DNA of 64,000 nucleotides from Burkholderiales bacterium (GCA_020697255.1 JAJFBE010000001.1:496001-560000), one strand, 5' to 3'; positions 28,722 to 37,071 are shown, counted from the stretch's first letter. The notes: a model not told the origin generated them from the letters alone. Made by a program: numbers and translations.

Positions 28722-29159
28722 ATGTTAGATTTTAGTTTACCGGCACATAATGGGGAACAATATACGCTTAGTAAGACTACAAAACCATTGGTCTTATTTT
28801 TTTATCCACGCGATAACACTCCAGGTTGTACTATTGAAAACCAGGATTTTGCCAGGCTTCACCCAGAATTTATCAAGCTTGGATATGATTTAATTGGTAT
28901 TTCAAGAGATACACTTAAATCTCACTGCAATTTTGCTAATAAATTCTCCCTGCCGTTCCCACTGCTTGCAGACCCGGATGAGACCGTATGTAAATTATTC
29001 TGGGTTATGAAAGATAAAAAAATGTATGGTAAAGATGTACGCGGGATAGAACGCAGCACTTTTGTCTTTGATAAAAAACACAATATTATAAAAGAGTGGC
29101 GCAAAGTTACAGTAGATAACCATGCACAAGAAGTTCTAGATTTTATTAAGAGTATATAA
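28722..29159 (+). CDS. bcp: Peroxiredoxin, Bcp/PrxQ type
   Basis: Thiol peroxidase of 145 residues. The peroxidatic cysteine is Cys36 in FYPRDNTPGCTIENQDF. The resolving cysteine found five residues later in E. coli Bcp is Gln here, so it behaves as a 1-Cys type or uses an external thiol or another cysteine. AGGAG precedes ATG. It is divergent from folA and convergent with an SBBP-repeat gene across a shared terminator. Confidence 0.92.
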   Translation: MLDFSLPAHNGEQYTLSKTTKPLVLFFYPRDNTPGCTIENQDFARLHPEFIKLGYDLIGISRDTLKSHCNFANKFSLPFPLLADPDETVCKLFWVMKDKKMYGKDVRGIERSTFVFDKKHNIIKEWRKVTVDNHAQEVLDFIKSI

Positions 29160-29161
29160 AA

Positions 29162-29192
29162 AACCATGCAACTGATATGATGTTGCATGGTT
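29162..29192. terminator. Bidirectional Rho-independent terminator
   Basis: AACCATGCAAC and GTTGCATGGTT form an 11-bp stem with a 9-base loop between the convergent bcp and SBBP genes. A-rich upstream and T-rich downstream flanks serve both directions. Confidence 0.75.
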
Positions 29193-29217
29193 TATTACAT
29201 TATGGATAAATAACTAT

Positions 29218-30519
29218 TTAATCAACATATTTATATTTGACTATAAAGAAATCCATAGGTCCAATCATTGGCATGCCATATAAACTAGTAGATGTGCTGC
29301 CTATCACATACAGATTATTATTGCTGTCTTCCTGTATTCCATAGCCGAAAACTTCCGCTGGCCCATCACCACCAACATCAAAGCTACCTACGAAATGACC
29401 GCTAGTATCAACCTTAGCTATAAAATAATTAATATAGTTAGTTTCTTTATACGTAAACCCGGTAACGTAAATATTACCCAAGTTATCAAGGCTAATCCCC
29501 CTACCGTAAGCAGAATCACCCCCAACTATTGCCCATACCGGCTCGACATCAAAAGTATATTTTTGGATGAAGTATTTGCTTACTTGGCTAAAATCAGTTG
29601 ATCCAATACTAGTAGTTCCGCCAATATAAACATTACCATTACTGTCTAAAGTTATTGCACTACCAGATATATCAGTATCATCCGGATTCTTAATCGATTT
29701 ACTTCCCATAAGCTTACCAGTGGTTGCGTTATACTCGGCCACAATAAGGTAATTTCCTTTTGAAGTGCTGTTATGTCCGTAGCCTGTTATGTAGAGGTGG
29801 CCATTACTGCCTAAAGCTATTGCTGAAGCATAACTTGCCGCACCAGATTCACCGGTTTGATTCGCCCATAATAACTTACCTTGAGTGTCATACTTAGCAA
29901 TAAAGTAATCGGTAGTCCCGGTCTGAGACTTTCCAAGCACACCTACTGTGGTATCACCTATTACATAGCTATTACCAGCTTTATCTGTAGCTATTGCGGT
30001 TGCTTTTGTCGTATCGCTTTCTCTAGCACCGCCTTCTAATTTAGTCCAAAGTTCAGTACCATTACTGCTATATTTGGTAATGAAGAAATCAGTGCCCCCT
30101 GTATTTTTGACATTAGATATATCTACATTAGTATGCCCAACAGCATAAATATTATTATTGCTATCTGTACTTATAGAAACCCCATGTGTGATACCTCCCA
30201 AAGCACCTAATTGCCTAGCCCAGTTTAAATTGCCATTATCGTTATTATAGCTGGCAATCCACGCATCATAGTGTCCATTTTGTTTCTGGTCATAGAGGCT
30301 ATTGCTAGTAGTTCCAGTAGCATAGACATTTTTTCCATCACTACTGATACTTATGCTCTTTCCAGAGGTAAAATTATCAGTTATATAATCCCCACCATAT
30401 TGCAAGGACCATGATACAGGAGGAGTAGGCCATGCCCCTACAGCTATAGTATATCCGAAAGTTAATAAAAATCCTAAAAACATAAATATTTTTTTTAGAT
30501 GTTTAGTAAATAATTGCAT
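29218..30519 (-). CDS. Exported SBBP-repeat beta-propeller protein
   Basis: 433 residues with a signal peptide (about 1-29, ending AVGA). The mature protein consists of roughly seven repeats of 45-55 residues with the pattern GxxxDxFIxKYdxxGxxxW...GG...A.AIxxDxxGNxYVxGxT, typical of SBBP/beta-propeller repeats (PF06739). No catalytic domain is visible. Likely a cell-surface or periplasmic binding scaffold; ligand unknown. Transcribed towards bcp, with a long non-coding leader region upstream. Confidence 0.82.
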   Translation of the reverse strand: MQLFTKHLKKIFMFLGFLLTFGYTIAVGAWPTPPVSWSLQYGGDYITDNFTSGKSISISSDGKNVYATGTTSNSLYDQKQNGHYDAWIASYNNDNGNLNWARQLGALGGITHGVSISTDSNNNIYAVGHTNVDISNVKNTGGTDFFITKYSSNGTELWTKLEGGARESDTTKATAIATDKAGNSYVIGDTTVGVLGKSQTGTTDYFIAKYDTQGKLLWANQTGESGAASYASAIALGSNGHLYITGYGHNSTSKGNYLIVAEYNATTGKLMGSKSIKNPDDTDISGSAITLDSNGNVYIGGTTSIGSTDFSQVSKYFIQKYTFDVEPVWAIVGGDSAYGRGISLDNLGNIYVTGFTYKETNYINYFIAKVDTSGHFVGSFDVGGDGPAEVFGYGIQEDSNNNLYVIGSTSTSLYGMPMIGPMDFFIVKYKYVD

Positions 30520-30917
30520 ATAAAATTTCCAATCTTATTCAATAATTAAGTTGTATTGGTAAATAATAAAATCTAATTCTTTAGATAAACTAAAAATATA
30601 CTTTTAATATTTCTTAATTTAAGTAGTTTTAGTGTACCCATCATTAGTTGGCAGTTGAATACATTATTTTTGAAAATATCGTCACGCTGCCGAGACAATA
30701 AAAAATTTTAATTTTTTTTATCCATTTTTGACCTCCTTTGTAGATAAAGCTTAGTTTCCTGTACTGACTATATAACTATAAAATTACTGAGACGTTTCAG
30801 GTATATATGTGTTACATAAGCCCTACTTATAAGGCATATGTTAAATGTCTTAAACATTGATAGAGAAATAAAGAATAGTAATATCATATATTTGTGGTTA
30901 CATGAAACTACTGTAAC
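30520..30917. other. Intergenic, no gene seen
   Basis: A+T-rich stretch upstream of the SBBP gene. It contains an A/T tract hairpin near 30705-30725 and a few short palindromes such as CTGA...TCAG near 30787. Nothing codes convincingly. Confidence 0.5.
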
Positions 30918-31367
30918 TTGTAATAAACAATACCCGATATCCAAACTGCATATATGAAATAGTTGAGTATTACATCTACAACATTATAGCAGATAATAAA
31001 ATATTTGCAGTATTATTTCAAGCAAATATGCCGGAAGAGGTACTTCACTTTATATTTTCGAACCTATTGCTATCCTTGAAAAATAAGTTGGAATACCCCT
31101 GGTGGTCATAATCACTTTGTTGGAAAACAATCTTTTAAACTTAGCAATAGGTTTACTGATACAAAAGGATTAATGTTCTTTGGAAGTATAAATGATACTG
31201 ATGCATGGTGTATAGTAAGTAATTCGGAGCAAGACTTAAAAAAACGATTTGAGGAGCATGTACATGCTTCAATAAATGAAGATATAAAATCAAGCTGCAA
31301 AAATATAGCAAAAATGGTGACTGCAAGTATTGTTGTGGCGGCTCTTGCATACATGTGCTCTCAATAA
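30918..31367 (+). pseudogene. Possible frameshifted gene fragment of unknown family
   Basis: One frame reads protein-like from about 30918 to a stop near 31112 (contains MPEEVLHFIFSNLLLSLKN). The next frame then continues GGHNHFVGKQSF from about 31101 to a stop at 31365-31367, ending in a hydrophobic tail (VTASIVVAALAYMC). The 64-residue frame beginning at 31173 (MFFGSINDTDAW) is the intact part and has AAAGGA close to its ATG. The join suggests one frameshift in a decayed or shortened gene. Weak evidence. Confidence 0.3.
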
Positions 31368-31393
31368 TAGAGTCAATTCGTATGCAGCTATAG

Positions 31394-32377
31394 TTATTTC
31401 CAAACGGCAGCTGCTACTCTTAAAAAATTGCCACCAAGAATTTTTTCAACATCGCTTTTAGAATAATTCTGCTTAAGCAGTTTCTCAATAATTTCATCAA
31501 TTTGTTCTGGTTGTATTCCATCCATTGAACCTAGGTAACCGCTTGGATAATTCAATCCTGATTTTTCAAAAAATAGTGGTAACATTTCATGAAAATGAAT
31601 TAGGTCTAATCCCAAAGCAAGATTATCTACGGATCCAACTAAATTACTTATATAGTCAATATGTGCAATAAATTTTTCTACTGTAGGCCTTCCTTCGCCC
31701 AGTATCAGCCCCATTCCATTAATACCAATCACCCCGTTTTTTCTGGAAATGGCTTTGATTTGTTCGTCAGTTAGGTTACGAATATGCGGATTGATTTTTT
31801 GCGCATTTGAATGAGAAAAAACGATTGGGTCTTTTGATGCTTCAATTACATCTAAAGAAGTTTTTATCCCGGCATGTGACATATCAATTAGCATACCAAC
31901 CTTATTCATCTCTTCAATTATTCTGTAACCAAACGTACTCAACCCTGCATCATTTTTTTCAAGAATTCCATCACCAATTTCATTTCGTGTATTATAAGCT
32001 AGCAAGATTTGCCGAATTCCGAGCAAATAATAAATTTCAATTAAATTAATATCTTTAGCTAATGGGGTTGATCCCTGAAACCAAAAACCAAGTGCTAGTT
32101 TATTTTCGCACTTTGCCTGCAAAATATCCTGTACCGTTTTAACAATAATATAGTGATCTTGTAATTTTTGGATTTGATTTCTTTGTCTTGCAATATAATG
32201 AATTGCTGTATCAACACTAGTCAAATCGCCACCCACTGCTATATTTAGATAGGAGAAACCAGAGTTTTTATACCGCTCTACTACATGCCATTTACCAGGA
32301 GTTTCAACTTCAGGTAAAAAATCCATTGCAATATCTGCAATAATAGCACTAGATTTTATTTCTTCAATATGCCTCAT
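31394..32377 (-). CDS. Membrane dipeptidase (peptidase M19) family protein, atypical site
   Basis: 327 residues matching the M19 barrel: LGIRQILLAYNTRNEIGDG, GLSTFGYRIIEEMNKVGMLIDMSHAG, IVFSHSNA, NGVIGINGM and VDNLALGLD, ending SDVEKILGGNFLRV. The His of DMSHAG and FSHSNA match two zinc ligands. The usual HxD near the N-terminus is AMD here and the bridging Glu (normally IEG) is Gln in WFQGSTP. A subfamily with this Gln exists, so it may be a different hydrolase rather than a dead one. It follows the chimeric antitoxin gene by 18 bases. Confidence 0.82.
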   Translation of the reverse strand: MRHIEEIKSSAIIADIAMDFLPEVETPGKWHVVERYKNSGFSYLNIAVGGDLTSVDTAIHYIARQRNQIQKLQDHYIIVKTVQDILQAKCENKLALGFWFQGSTPLAKDINLIEIYYLLGIRQILLAYNTRNEIGDGILEKNDAGLSTFGYRIIEEMNKVGMLIDMSHAGIKTSLDVIEASKDPIVFSHSNAQKINPHIRNLTDEQIKAISRKNGVIGINGMGLILGEGRPTVEKFIAHIDYISNLVGSVDNLALGLDLIHFHEMLPLFFEKSGLNYPSGYLGSMDGIQPEQIDEIIEKLLKQNYSKSDVEKILGGNFLRVAAAVWK

Positions 32378-32395
32378 ATAATAATTCCAAATAAT

Positions 32396-32749
32396 TTAGG
32401 CGACTTCTTTATATTTTCCATGCAGCCATTTATGTACAACGCTAGATAGCAAAACCTGATAGGGTAAACCTTCTTCCAGGCCTTTAGTTCTTGCTAATAA
32501 GAAATCTTCATCAGTTAACCTCATGCTTAACTGCTTTGTACGTTTTTTGTTATTAATTGCAACTTGGCTATAATAATGGCTAAGTTCTTCTGTAAAAATT
32601 GATTTACTGCCTTTAATACCTTTTAATAATTCTAGCTCATCATCATCCAGCTTAATATTTTCATCAATTTTAAAATCTTTAAGATTTATTTCTGGATTTT
32701 TAAGCGCTTTAGCTCGCAATTTTCCATGCCAACTTCCATTATCTTTCAT
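32396..32749 (-). CDS. Chimeric antitoxin: HigA N-terminal tail joined to a BrnA/CopG-like antitoxin
   Basis: 117 residues. The first 21 (beginning MKDNGSWHGK) are identical to the start of the HigA-like protein at 34205-34510, and the DNA upstream also matches that locus. From residue 22 the sequence changes to NLKDFKIDENIKLDDDE and ends QLSMRLTDEDFLLARTKGLEEGLPYQVLLSSVVHKWLHGK, matching the antitoxin at 54224-54589. The recombination joint is near 32687. No BrnT-like toxin is adjacent, so it is an orphan. Ribbon-helix-helix DNA binding is expected from the C-terminal half. Overlaps the end of the toxin remnant. Confidence 0.75.
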   Translation of the reverse strand: MKDNGSWHGKLRAKALKNPEINLKDFKIDENIKLDDDELELLKGIKGSKSIFTEELSHYYSQVAINNKKRTKQLSMRLTDEDFLLARTKGLEEGLPYQVLLSSVVHKWLHGKYKEVA

Positions 32750-33000
32750 GTTTTAACTCCCGCAAACGCTCATTAGCGATATCTAGTTCTTTCTTTGGAA
32801 TTTTCTGAGTCTTTTTACAAAACTATGTAAAACTCAAATTTGGTTACTTTTCATAGTACAGTAGAACACTCTACAAATTCTCTCTTTTGATTTTGCCTTA
32901 ATTTCAAAAATATCATTATCAATTTTTTCAGTATGAGGAAAACTTAAGTTTGCTGATCCAGTATCTTGCATTCTCTGTATGAGGTAAAGAAACCCGATCC
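32739..33000 (-). pseudogene. HigB-like (DUF891/Gp49) toxin remnant, locus 1
   Basis: Collinear with the toxin at 34500-34760 at about 90% identity. It keeps the FPHTEKID frame but has a TGG to TGA nonsense change (32834-32836, after KSNQI) and one base fewer in a homopolymer (32812-32816), and its 5' part is missing beyond about 33000. The stop overlaps the ATG of the downstream antitoxin as in an intact higBA pair. Confidence 0.75.
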
Positions 33001-33105
33001 CAACAGTTCACCGCTCATAAAATCCAGTGATACCTCTCGTACACGCCTAAAATTATTAGGATAATACAAAAAATAATTTGTCAAGTTACACTTATCTAAT
33101 ACTAA

Positions 33106-33873
33106 TTACTTTATATATTTACTATTCATTTCACTCAACTTGCGTATCGTATCGTAATACTTATCATCTCCATTTTCAAGTGTGCAGGCATAATAATGTT
33201 GATTTACAGGGTAAAATATAAACTTACCAATATCACCAAGTATTTTTTCGGCTGTGCTAGGGTTAGAAATATTAACTTTCCCTTGAAAAAGCCAATAATC
33301 TGGATAGTTTACAGATCTTTTAAGCTGCCAAGGTGTATGTACAGTAGCTGTATCGCTTCGATGGTAGCTAATATGACCCGCTATAATGTCTTCTTTACTT
33401 CCTGACAAATTATAATTATCAAAAGGTAAAATATTACTTATGTTGGTTCTTATATTCCATTCCTGAGAACGGCCCTCGTAGCCTGACTCTCGTAGCTGTA
33501 TACTGTAGCAATCTTTCAGCAAAACCTCGGAGAGTGTGCATGAAATATATATGCTGGGCTTAGTGATAACAGTAGAAGATGTTGAAATTACCTGTAAGTA
33601 ACTTTTACGCCGTAGGGAGGGTGGCAACATTGTTGCATAATCTGAAGAAGGAATTGTAATTGTCGCATTGTCTTGCCTCAGCGCCTCTAACTCTCTCGGA
33701 CTTGGCTCATTTATTATTGTATTATTGTGGCTATTAAGAAGCGACACTTCAATTTTATCTGGGATAGGATTACATTTAAGCCACTGGTAAGATTCAGCTT
33801 TAGCTGTATCTACACACATTAGTGACACAAAAAACAAACCAAATAAATAGCTACTTATTTTACGATATTTCAT
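33106..33873 (-). CDS. Exported protein of unknown function
   Basis: 255 residues from the ATG at 33873, preferred because GAGGG lies about 8 bases upstream; that site overlaps the alternative ATG at 33888. Signal peptide MKYRKISSYLFGLFFVSLMCVDTAKA before ESYQW. The mature protein has four cysteines (LKCNP, SCTL, KDCYS, ACTL), which could form two disulfides. No family recognised. It sits between decayed toxin-antitoxin loci. Confidence 0.72.
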   Translation of the reverse strand: MKYRKISSYLFGLFFVSLMCVDTAKAESYQWLKCNPIPDKIEVSLLNSHNNTIINEPSPRELEALRQDNATITIPSSDYATMLPPSLRRKSYLQVISTSSTVITKPSIYISCTLSEVLLKDCYSIQLRESGYEGRSQEWNIRTNISNILPFDNYNLSGSKEDIIAGHISYHRSDTATVHTPWQLKRSVNYPDYWLFQGKVNISNPSTAEKILGDIGKFIFYPVNQHYYACTLENGDDKYYDTIRKLSEMNSKYIK

Positions 33874-33994
33874 TTTATTTTCCCTCATAAATTTAATAAA
33901 ACAAGTTAAATTAGTCTTAACTGTCTATAGTGTACATGAACTTGAAAGAAAATACAACTGAAATAAGCTTATCATTCATAATCAAGAGTGCTAA

Positions 33995-34099
33995 TTAATT
34001 TCCTTTCAATGCTTCAGCATGTCGTTCTGCAATGAAATCATCAATCGTGTACTTATTCGGTCCTAAATTTTTGAAATATTTAAGGCCTTCAGATGCTAA
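33995..34099 (-). pseudogene. C-terminal remnant of a VapB/AbrB-like antitoxin
   Basis: The reverse strand reads LASEGLKYFKNLGPNKYT then IDDFIAERHAEALKGN and a stop, resembling the tail of VapB/MazE-type antitoxins. An in-frame stop (TGA) lies just upstream and no start or DNA-binding part remains. No toxin partner is visible. Confidence 0.45.
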
Positions 34100-34204
34100 T
34101 CATGTAAAGCCAGATATTTTTTAAATTCTATTGGTTTAATTTTTTATTTTTATTAGTGTATAACGTGCCTAAGTTCTTACATTACTGTTTCAAAATATTG
34201 CTTA

Positions 34205-34510
34205 TTACATAATTGGTTTAAGTTTAATCTCCAATGCACAGCCTATAGCTTCAGCGTACCGCTTTAAAGCAGAAATTGAAGGGGAATGCTTAGGCCCACT
34301 TTTAGCTGATTTAAGTCTTGATACTGCACTTTTTGATGAATGCATATTATCAGCAACAGCCTCTTGGCTAATCTTCATTTTTTGACATATATTTTTTAGT
34401 TGTTCAGCCAACTCAAACTCTAGCTTAAACTGTTCATATTCAGCCAAGATTTCCGGATTTTTAAGTGCTTTAGCCCGTAATTTTCCATGCCAACTTCCAT
34501 TATCTTTCAT
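34205..34510 (-). CDS. HigA-like XRE-family antitoxin
   Basis: 101 residues. A helix-turn-helix lies at about 42-80 (ICQKMKISQEAVADNMHSSKSAVSRLKSAKSG), followed by SISALKRYAEAIGCALEIKLKP, the standard HigA layout. Its ATG overlaps the end of the toxin frame (GAAAGATAATGG), the usual toxin-first higBA arrangement. It probably neutralised the toxin and represses the promoter. The toxin is now broken by a frameshift, so the antitoxin survives alone. Confidence 0.85.
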   Translation of the reverse strand: MKDNGSWHGKLRAKALKNPEILAEYEQFKLEFELAEQLKNICQKMKISQEAVADNMHSSKSAVSRLKSAKSGPKHSPSISALKRYAEAIGCALEIKLKPIM

Positions 34511-34834
34511 TTTTTAACTCCCGTAAACGTTCATTAGCGATATCTAGTTCATTCTTTGGAATCTTCTGAGTCTTTTTTACAAAACTATGTAAAACCCAAA
34601 TTTGGTTGCTTTTCATAGTACAGTAGAATACTCTACCAATTCCTTCTTTTGATTTTGCTCTAATTTCAAAAATATCATCATCAATTTTTTCAGTAGAGGA
34701 AAACCTAAGTTTGCTGATCCAGTATCTTGCATTCTCTGTATAAGGTAAAGGTACCTAGCTAATATGCCAGATGGTAGTGCTTCAACCTTATATAATACAG
34801 ATTTACTAAAATAATGGATCGTTAATTTTTTCAT
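34500..34834 (-). pseudogene. HigB-like (DUF891/Gp49) toxin, frameshifted, locus 2
   Basis: Starts MKKLTIHYFSKSVLYKVEA and is open for 73 codons in frame, but the homologous continuation (EKIDDDIFEIRAKSKEGIG ... SFVKKTQKIPKNELDIANERL) lies in another frame. Compared with locus 1, one base is missing at about 34695 (CAGTAGAGG versus CAGTATGAGG). Restoring it gives a full DUF891 toxin of about 110 residues. The lesion could be a sequencing error, but the independent damage in locus 1 makes real decay credible. Confidence 0.7.
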
Positions 34835-34843
34835 GCTAGTATG

Positions 34844-34869
34844 TTGTCATATTTGGTAACATATGTCAA
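34844..34869 (-). promoter_or_regulatory. Operator/promoter of the higBA locus
   Basis: TTG-t-CATAT and ATATG-t-CAA form an inverted repeat with an 8-base spacer just upstream of the toxin start. Read on the minus strand it contains a perfect -35 hexamer TTGACA, so a HigA dimer bound here would block transcription. Confidence 0.5.
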
Positions 34870-35195
34870 ACTTTTTGAATATATATTTTTATGTTATGCT
34901 TAATAATTTTTTTGGAAAAGTTTGCTGTTTTATGGTGTCAAATGAGTTGTTTGAATACCAGAATTTAGAGATGTAAATATTATCAATGGTTTTCATTACA
35001 TTTTGCCTATTTCTGGGGACATTTTGGGGACAAAAAGCTAAAAAATAGGGTAAAAAAGGGCTATTTTTAGCTGAAAATGACTTATTTTTGAGTAAAATTA
35101 AGTAAAAATACATTGTTGATAAAAATAGCATTAAGGTTAATGTTATCAATAGCTTAACTTATGTTTTACCAATTTTTTCAAAACGTCTAAATAGG
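34870..35195. other. Non-coding flank between higBA and tRNA-Leu
   Basis: No gene. It contains GGGGACATTTTGGGGACAAAA-like text (about 35016-35036) of the kind often left where tyrosine integrases sit beside tRNAs. A minus-strand open frame here has no ribosome site. No integrase remains, so a former integration site is only suspected. Confidence 0.35.
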
Positions 35196-35282
35196 TGGTG
35201 CCGAAGGAGGGACTTGAACCCTCACTCTGTTGCCAGAACCGGATTTTGAGTCCGGCGCGTCTACCAATTCCACCACTTCGGC
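35196..35282 (-). tRNA. tRNA-Leu (anticodon CAA)
   Basis: Reverse-strand sequence starts GCCGAAGTGG and ends CCTTCGGCACCA with the CCA encoded. The acceptor stem GCCGAAG/CTTCGGC, anticodon stem CCGGA/TCCGG around CTCAAAA (anticodon CAA), long variable arm and TTCAAGTC loop all fit a class II leucine tRNA of 87 bases. Confidence 0.97.
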
Positions 35283-35302
35283 TAAGTTTGGATGAGGGAA
35301 CG

Positions 35303-35332
35303 ATTATAGTATATTAGCAAGTCTTAAGTCAA
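35303..35332 (-). promoter_or_regulatory. Strong sigma-70 promoter of tRNA-Leu
   Basis: On the minus strand, TTGACT (35332-35327), an 18-base spacer and TATAAT (35308-35303) lie about 20 bases before the tRNA 5' end. Confidence 0.75.
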
Positions 35333-35458
35333 ACAATTTGAATCTGGGGGTGTGATTTTTTTAGCAATTCAGGCAGTTGCTATTCATATACTGCAATGCC
35401 TGCTGGGTGAGTATATTTAATATTTTTGTAGGATTTTTGTTTCCAAGCGTGGCAGATT

Positions 35459-36691
35459 TTATCTAGTATGTATTATATATAGAAGTCCGGGGTCTGGCTC
35501 AATCTCTAAAGGCTCTTCACTAATAGTTTCTGAATCATCAACCTCTAGAACCTGATCTTGCATTATTCCCTTTCCTTTGAGAGTACTATCTGCCATATCA
35601 CCAAAAGTAGGCCCCCATGGAAGCTCGATATTTGGAATACAATAAACCCAGAATTTTTTATCATTATAAGTAAAGAGCCATTGTGCCTTAAGAAATTTAC
35701 GCATAGCGTCTATAGATACTCTACCATAAAGATTTTCCTTATTAATTTTTTCTTTCAAAATTGGAGACAAATCTCTAGCTTGTAATTCTTCATCATCTTC
35801 AAAGTACGTGTGTGAATTGCTCATCATAGTATCAAAGTTATTATCTATTAATTTAAGTGAAATTTCCGGTTTTTCTGGATGTGAAAAAAATATTTCCTTT
35901 AGAAAACCTGTTAACAGCTGCTTTGAATTTTCCTTGTATTTGGTTATCATAAAAGATTTTTCTTTTTCTCCGCCAAAATTTAAAAAACTTTTAAATTCTT
36001 GGCGTACTGTTATATGTCCAGATTTATTTTGGTACGTCCATAACAACCGTAAACCTGGATATTCTTTTTCATTAAGACAATATCCACCTTGCTTTGGTAG
36101 GTAATCATGTGGAAATAAAGGTACTGAATCAGATTCAGCAGAATATTCTAATTTAACAGGAAGAGTAAACGTATCATCCGGTTTAAACTTGAAGTTTTTT
36201 AATGCCGTACCATAGCTTTCATTACATATAACCTTCATCGATTTACGATTATAGCTAACATTACCTTCCATAGTCTTTAAATTAAGATAAAAAGTCCATT
36301 CATTCACGGGTTGTTTACTGTCCACCAAGTTTATCTCTCCAAATACCATTTCTGTACTTGTAGGAGGACTTAAACCTTTTGTGCTTAATTGTTTTATATA
36401 TGGGGTCTGTATAAATGCTGAAGACCAAAAACGAATTAAGCTTTCACGTGAGTTATCATTCCCAGGATTTTTCCTATTAAATACAATTTTATACCAAAAC
36501 GTTGGAATTTTCTGATTAGCTGGATCAATCATTGTACTACGTGGAATTTGGTTAAATTCAGGACTTTCTAGGTAGTCCCGCATACTAATTCGGCTACGGG
36601 CAAAAAATCCGCCCTGATAAATATTAGCTATATTTTTAGGATAACAGAAGCCCTCCGTATACCCGCGTGCATAAACTTGACATATACTCAT
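35459..36691 (-). CDS. Probable exported protein of unknown function, start uncertain
   Basis: 410 residues from the first ATG (36691), but the reading frame continues upstream with residues LKNLKVFISLYFGMSICQVYA that look like a full signal peptide before RGYTEG. Upstream there is no ATG, GTG or TTG in frame before a stop; an ATA with AAAGGG about 10 bases ahead is the only candidate. The gene may use ATA or have lost its start codon. The mature part has four cysteines and an acidic C-terminus. No family recognised. Confidence 0.6.
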   Translation of the reverse strand: MSICQVYARGYTEGFCYPKNIANIYQGGFFARSRISMRDYLESPEFNQIPRSTMIDPANQKIPTFWYKIVFNRKNPGNDNSRESLIRFWSSAFIQTPYIKQLSTKGLSPPTSTEMVFGEINLVDSKQPVNEWTFYLNLKTMEGNVSYNRKSMKVICNESYGTALKNFKFKPDDTFTLPVKLEYSAESDSVPLFPHDYLPKQGGYCLNEKEYPGLRLLWTYQNKSGHITVRQEFKSFLNFGGEKEKSFMITKYKENSKQLLTGFLKEIFFSHPEKPEISLKLIDNNFDTMMSNSHTYFEDDEELQARDLSPILKEKINKENLYGRVSIDAMRKFLKAQWLFTYNDKKFWVYCIPNIELPWGPTFGDMADSTLKGKGIMQDQVLEVDDSETISEEPLEIEPDPGLLYIIHTR

Positions 36692-37071
36692 GCCAAAATA
36701 TAAGCTTATAAATACTTTTAGATTTTTTAAGTATATAGTTTTATGACCCTTTGATAATTAATCACTAATTCCCCCCTAATCTAATTGTTTAATATTACTC
36801 TTAATCATGTAAAAATCTATATCTAAGATATTCTTTAAACTCCTGTGTGAGTTTAACAAGCATTTCTACAAAGCAGCAATACGGAATTTCGGTATGGATA
36901 TAATTTTATAGCTATTATATACTATAGATGTGGAGTTAACTTTACGTTTGCTTTTAAAAAGTGTTACAAATTAAAAAACACGCGCCATCTAGAATAATGT
37001 GTTAATATAGTTGATAACACTGTAAGAAAAATATCGCTATGGAGATACGCCATATTTTGGGGATGCACATC
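36692..37071. other. Intergenic region between divergent exported-protein genes
   Basis: 380 bases. It includes the third copy of the GAAATTCCGTATT motif (36878-36890, minus) and an inverted repeat GTGTTA/TAACAC at 36999-37020 with a 10-base spacer just ahead of the rightward gene, a possible operator. No gene. Confidence 0.5.
36878..36890 (-). repeat. Recurring intergenic motif GAAATTCCGTATT, copy 3
   Basis: Reverse-strand exact match to copies at 19774 and 21349; about 190 bases upstream of the minus-strand exported-protein gene. Confidence 0.5.

Noticed and set aside
34889-35149. An 86-codon minus-strand frame near tRNA-Leu
   Set aside because: No ribosome site and unstructured composition; the region looks like non-coding flank.
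34870-35195. Integrase gene beside tRNA-Leu
   Set aside because: No frame carries the R...HxxR...Y residues of a tyrosine recombinase; only weak site-like text remains.
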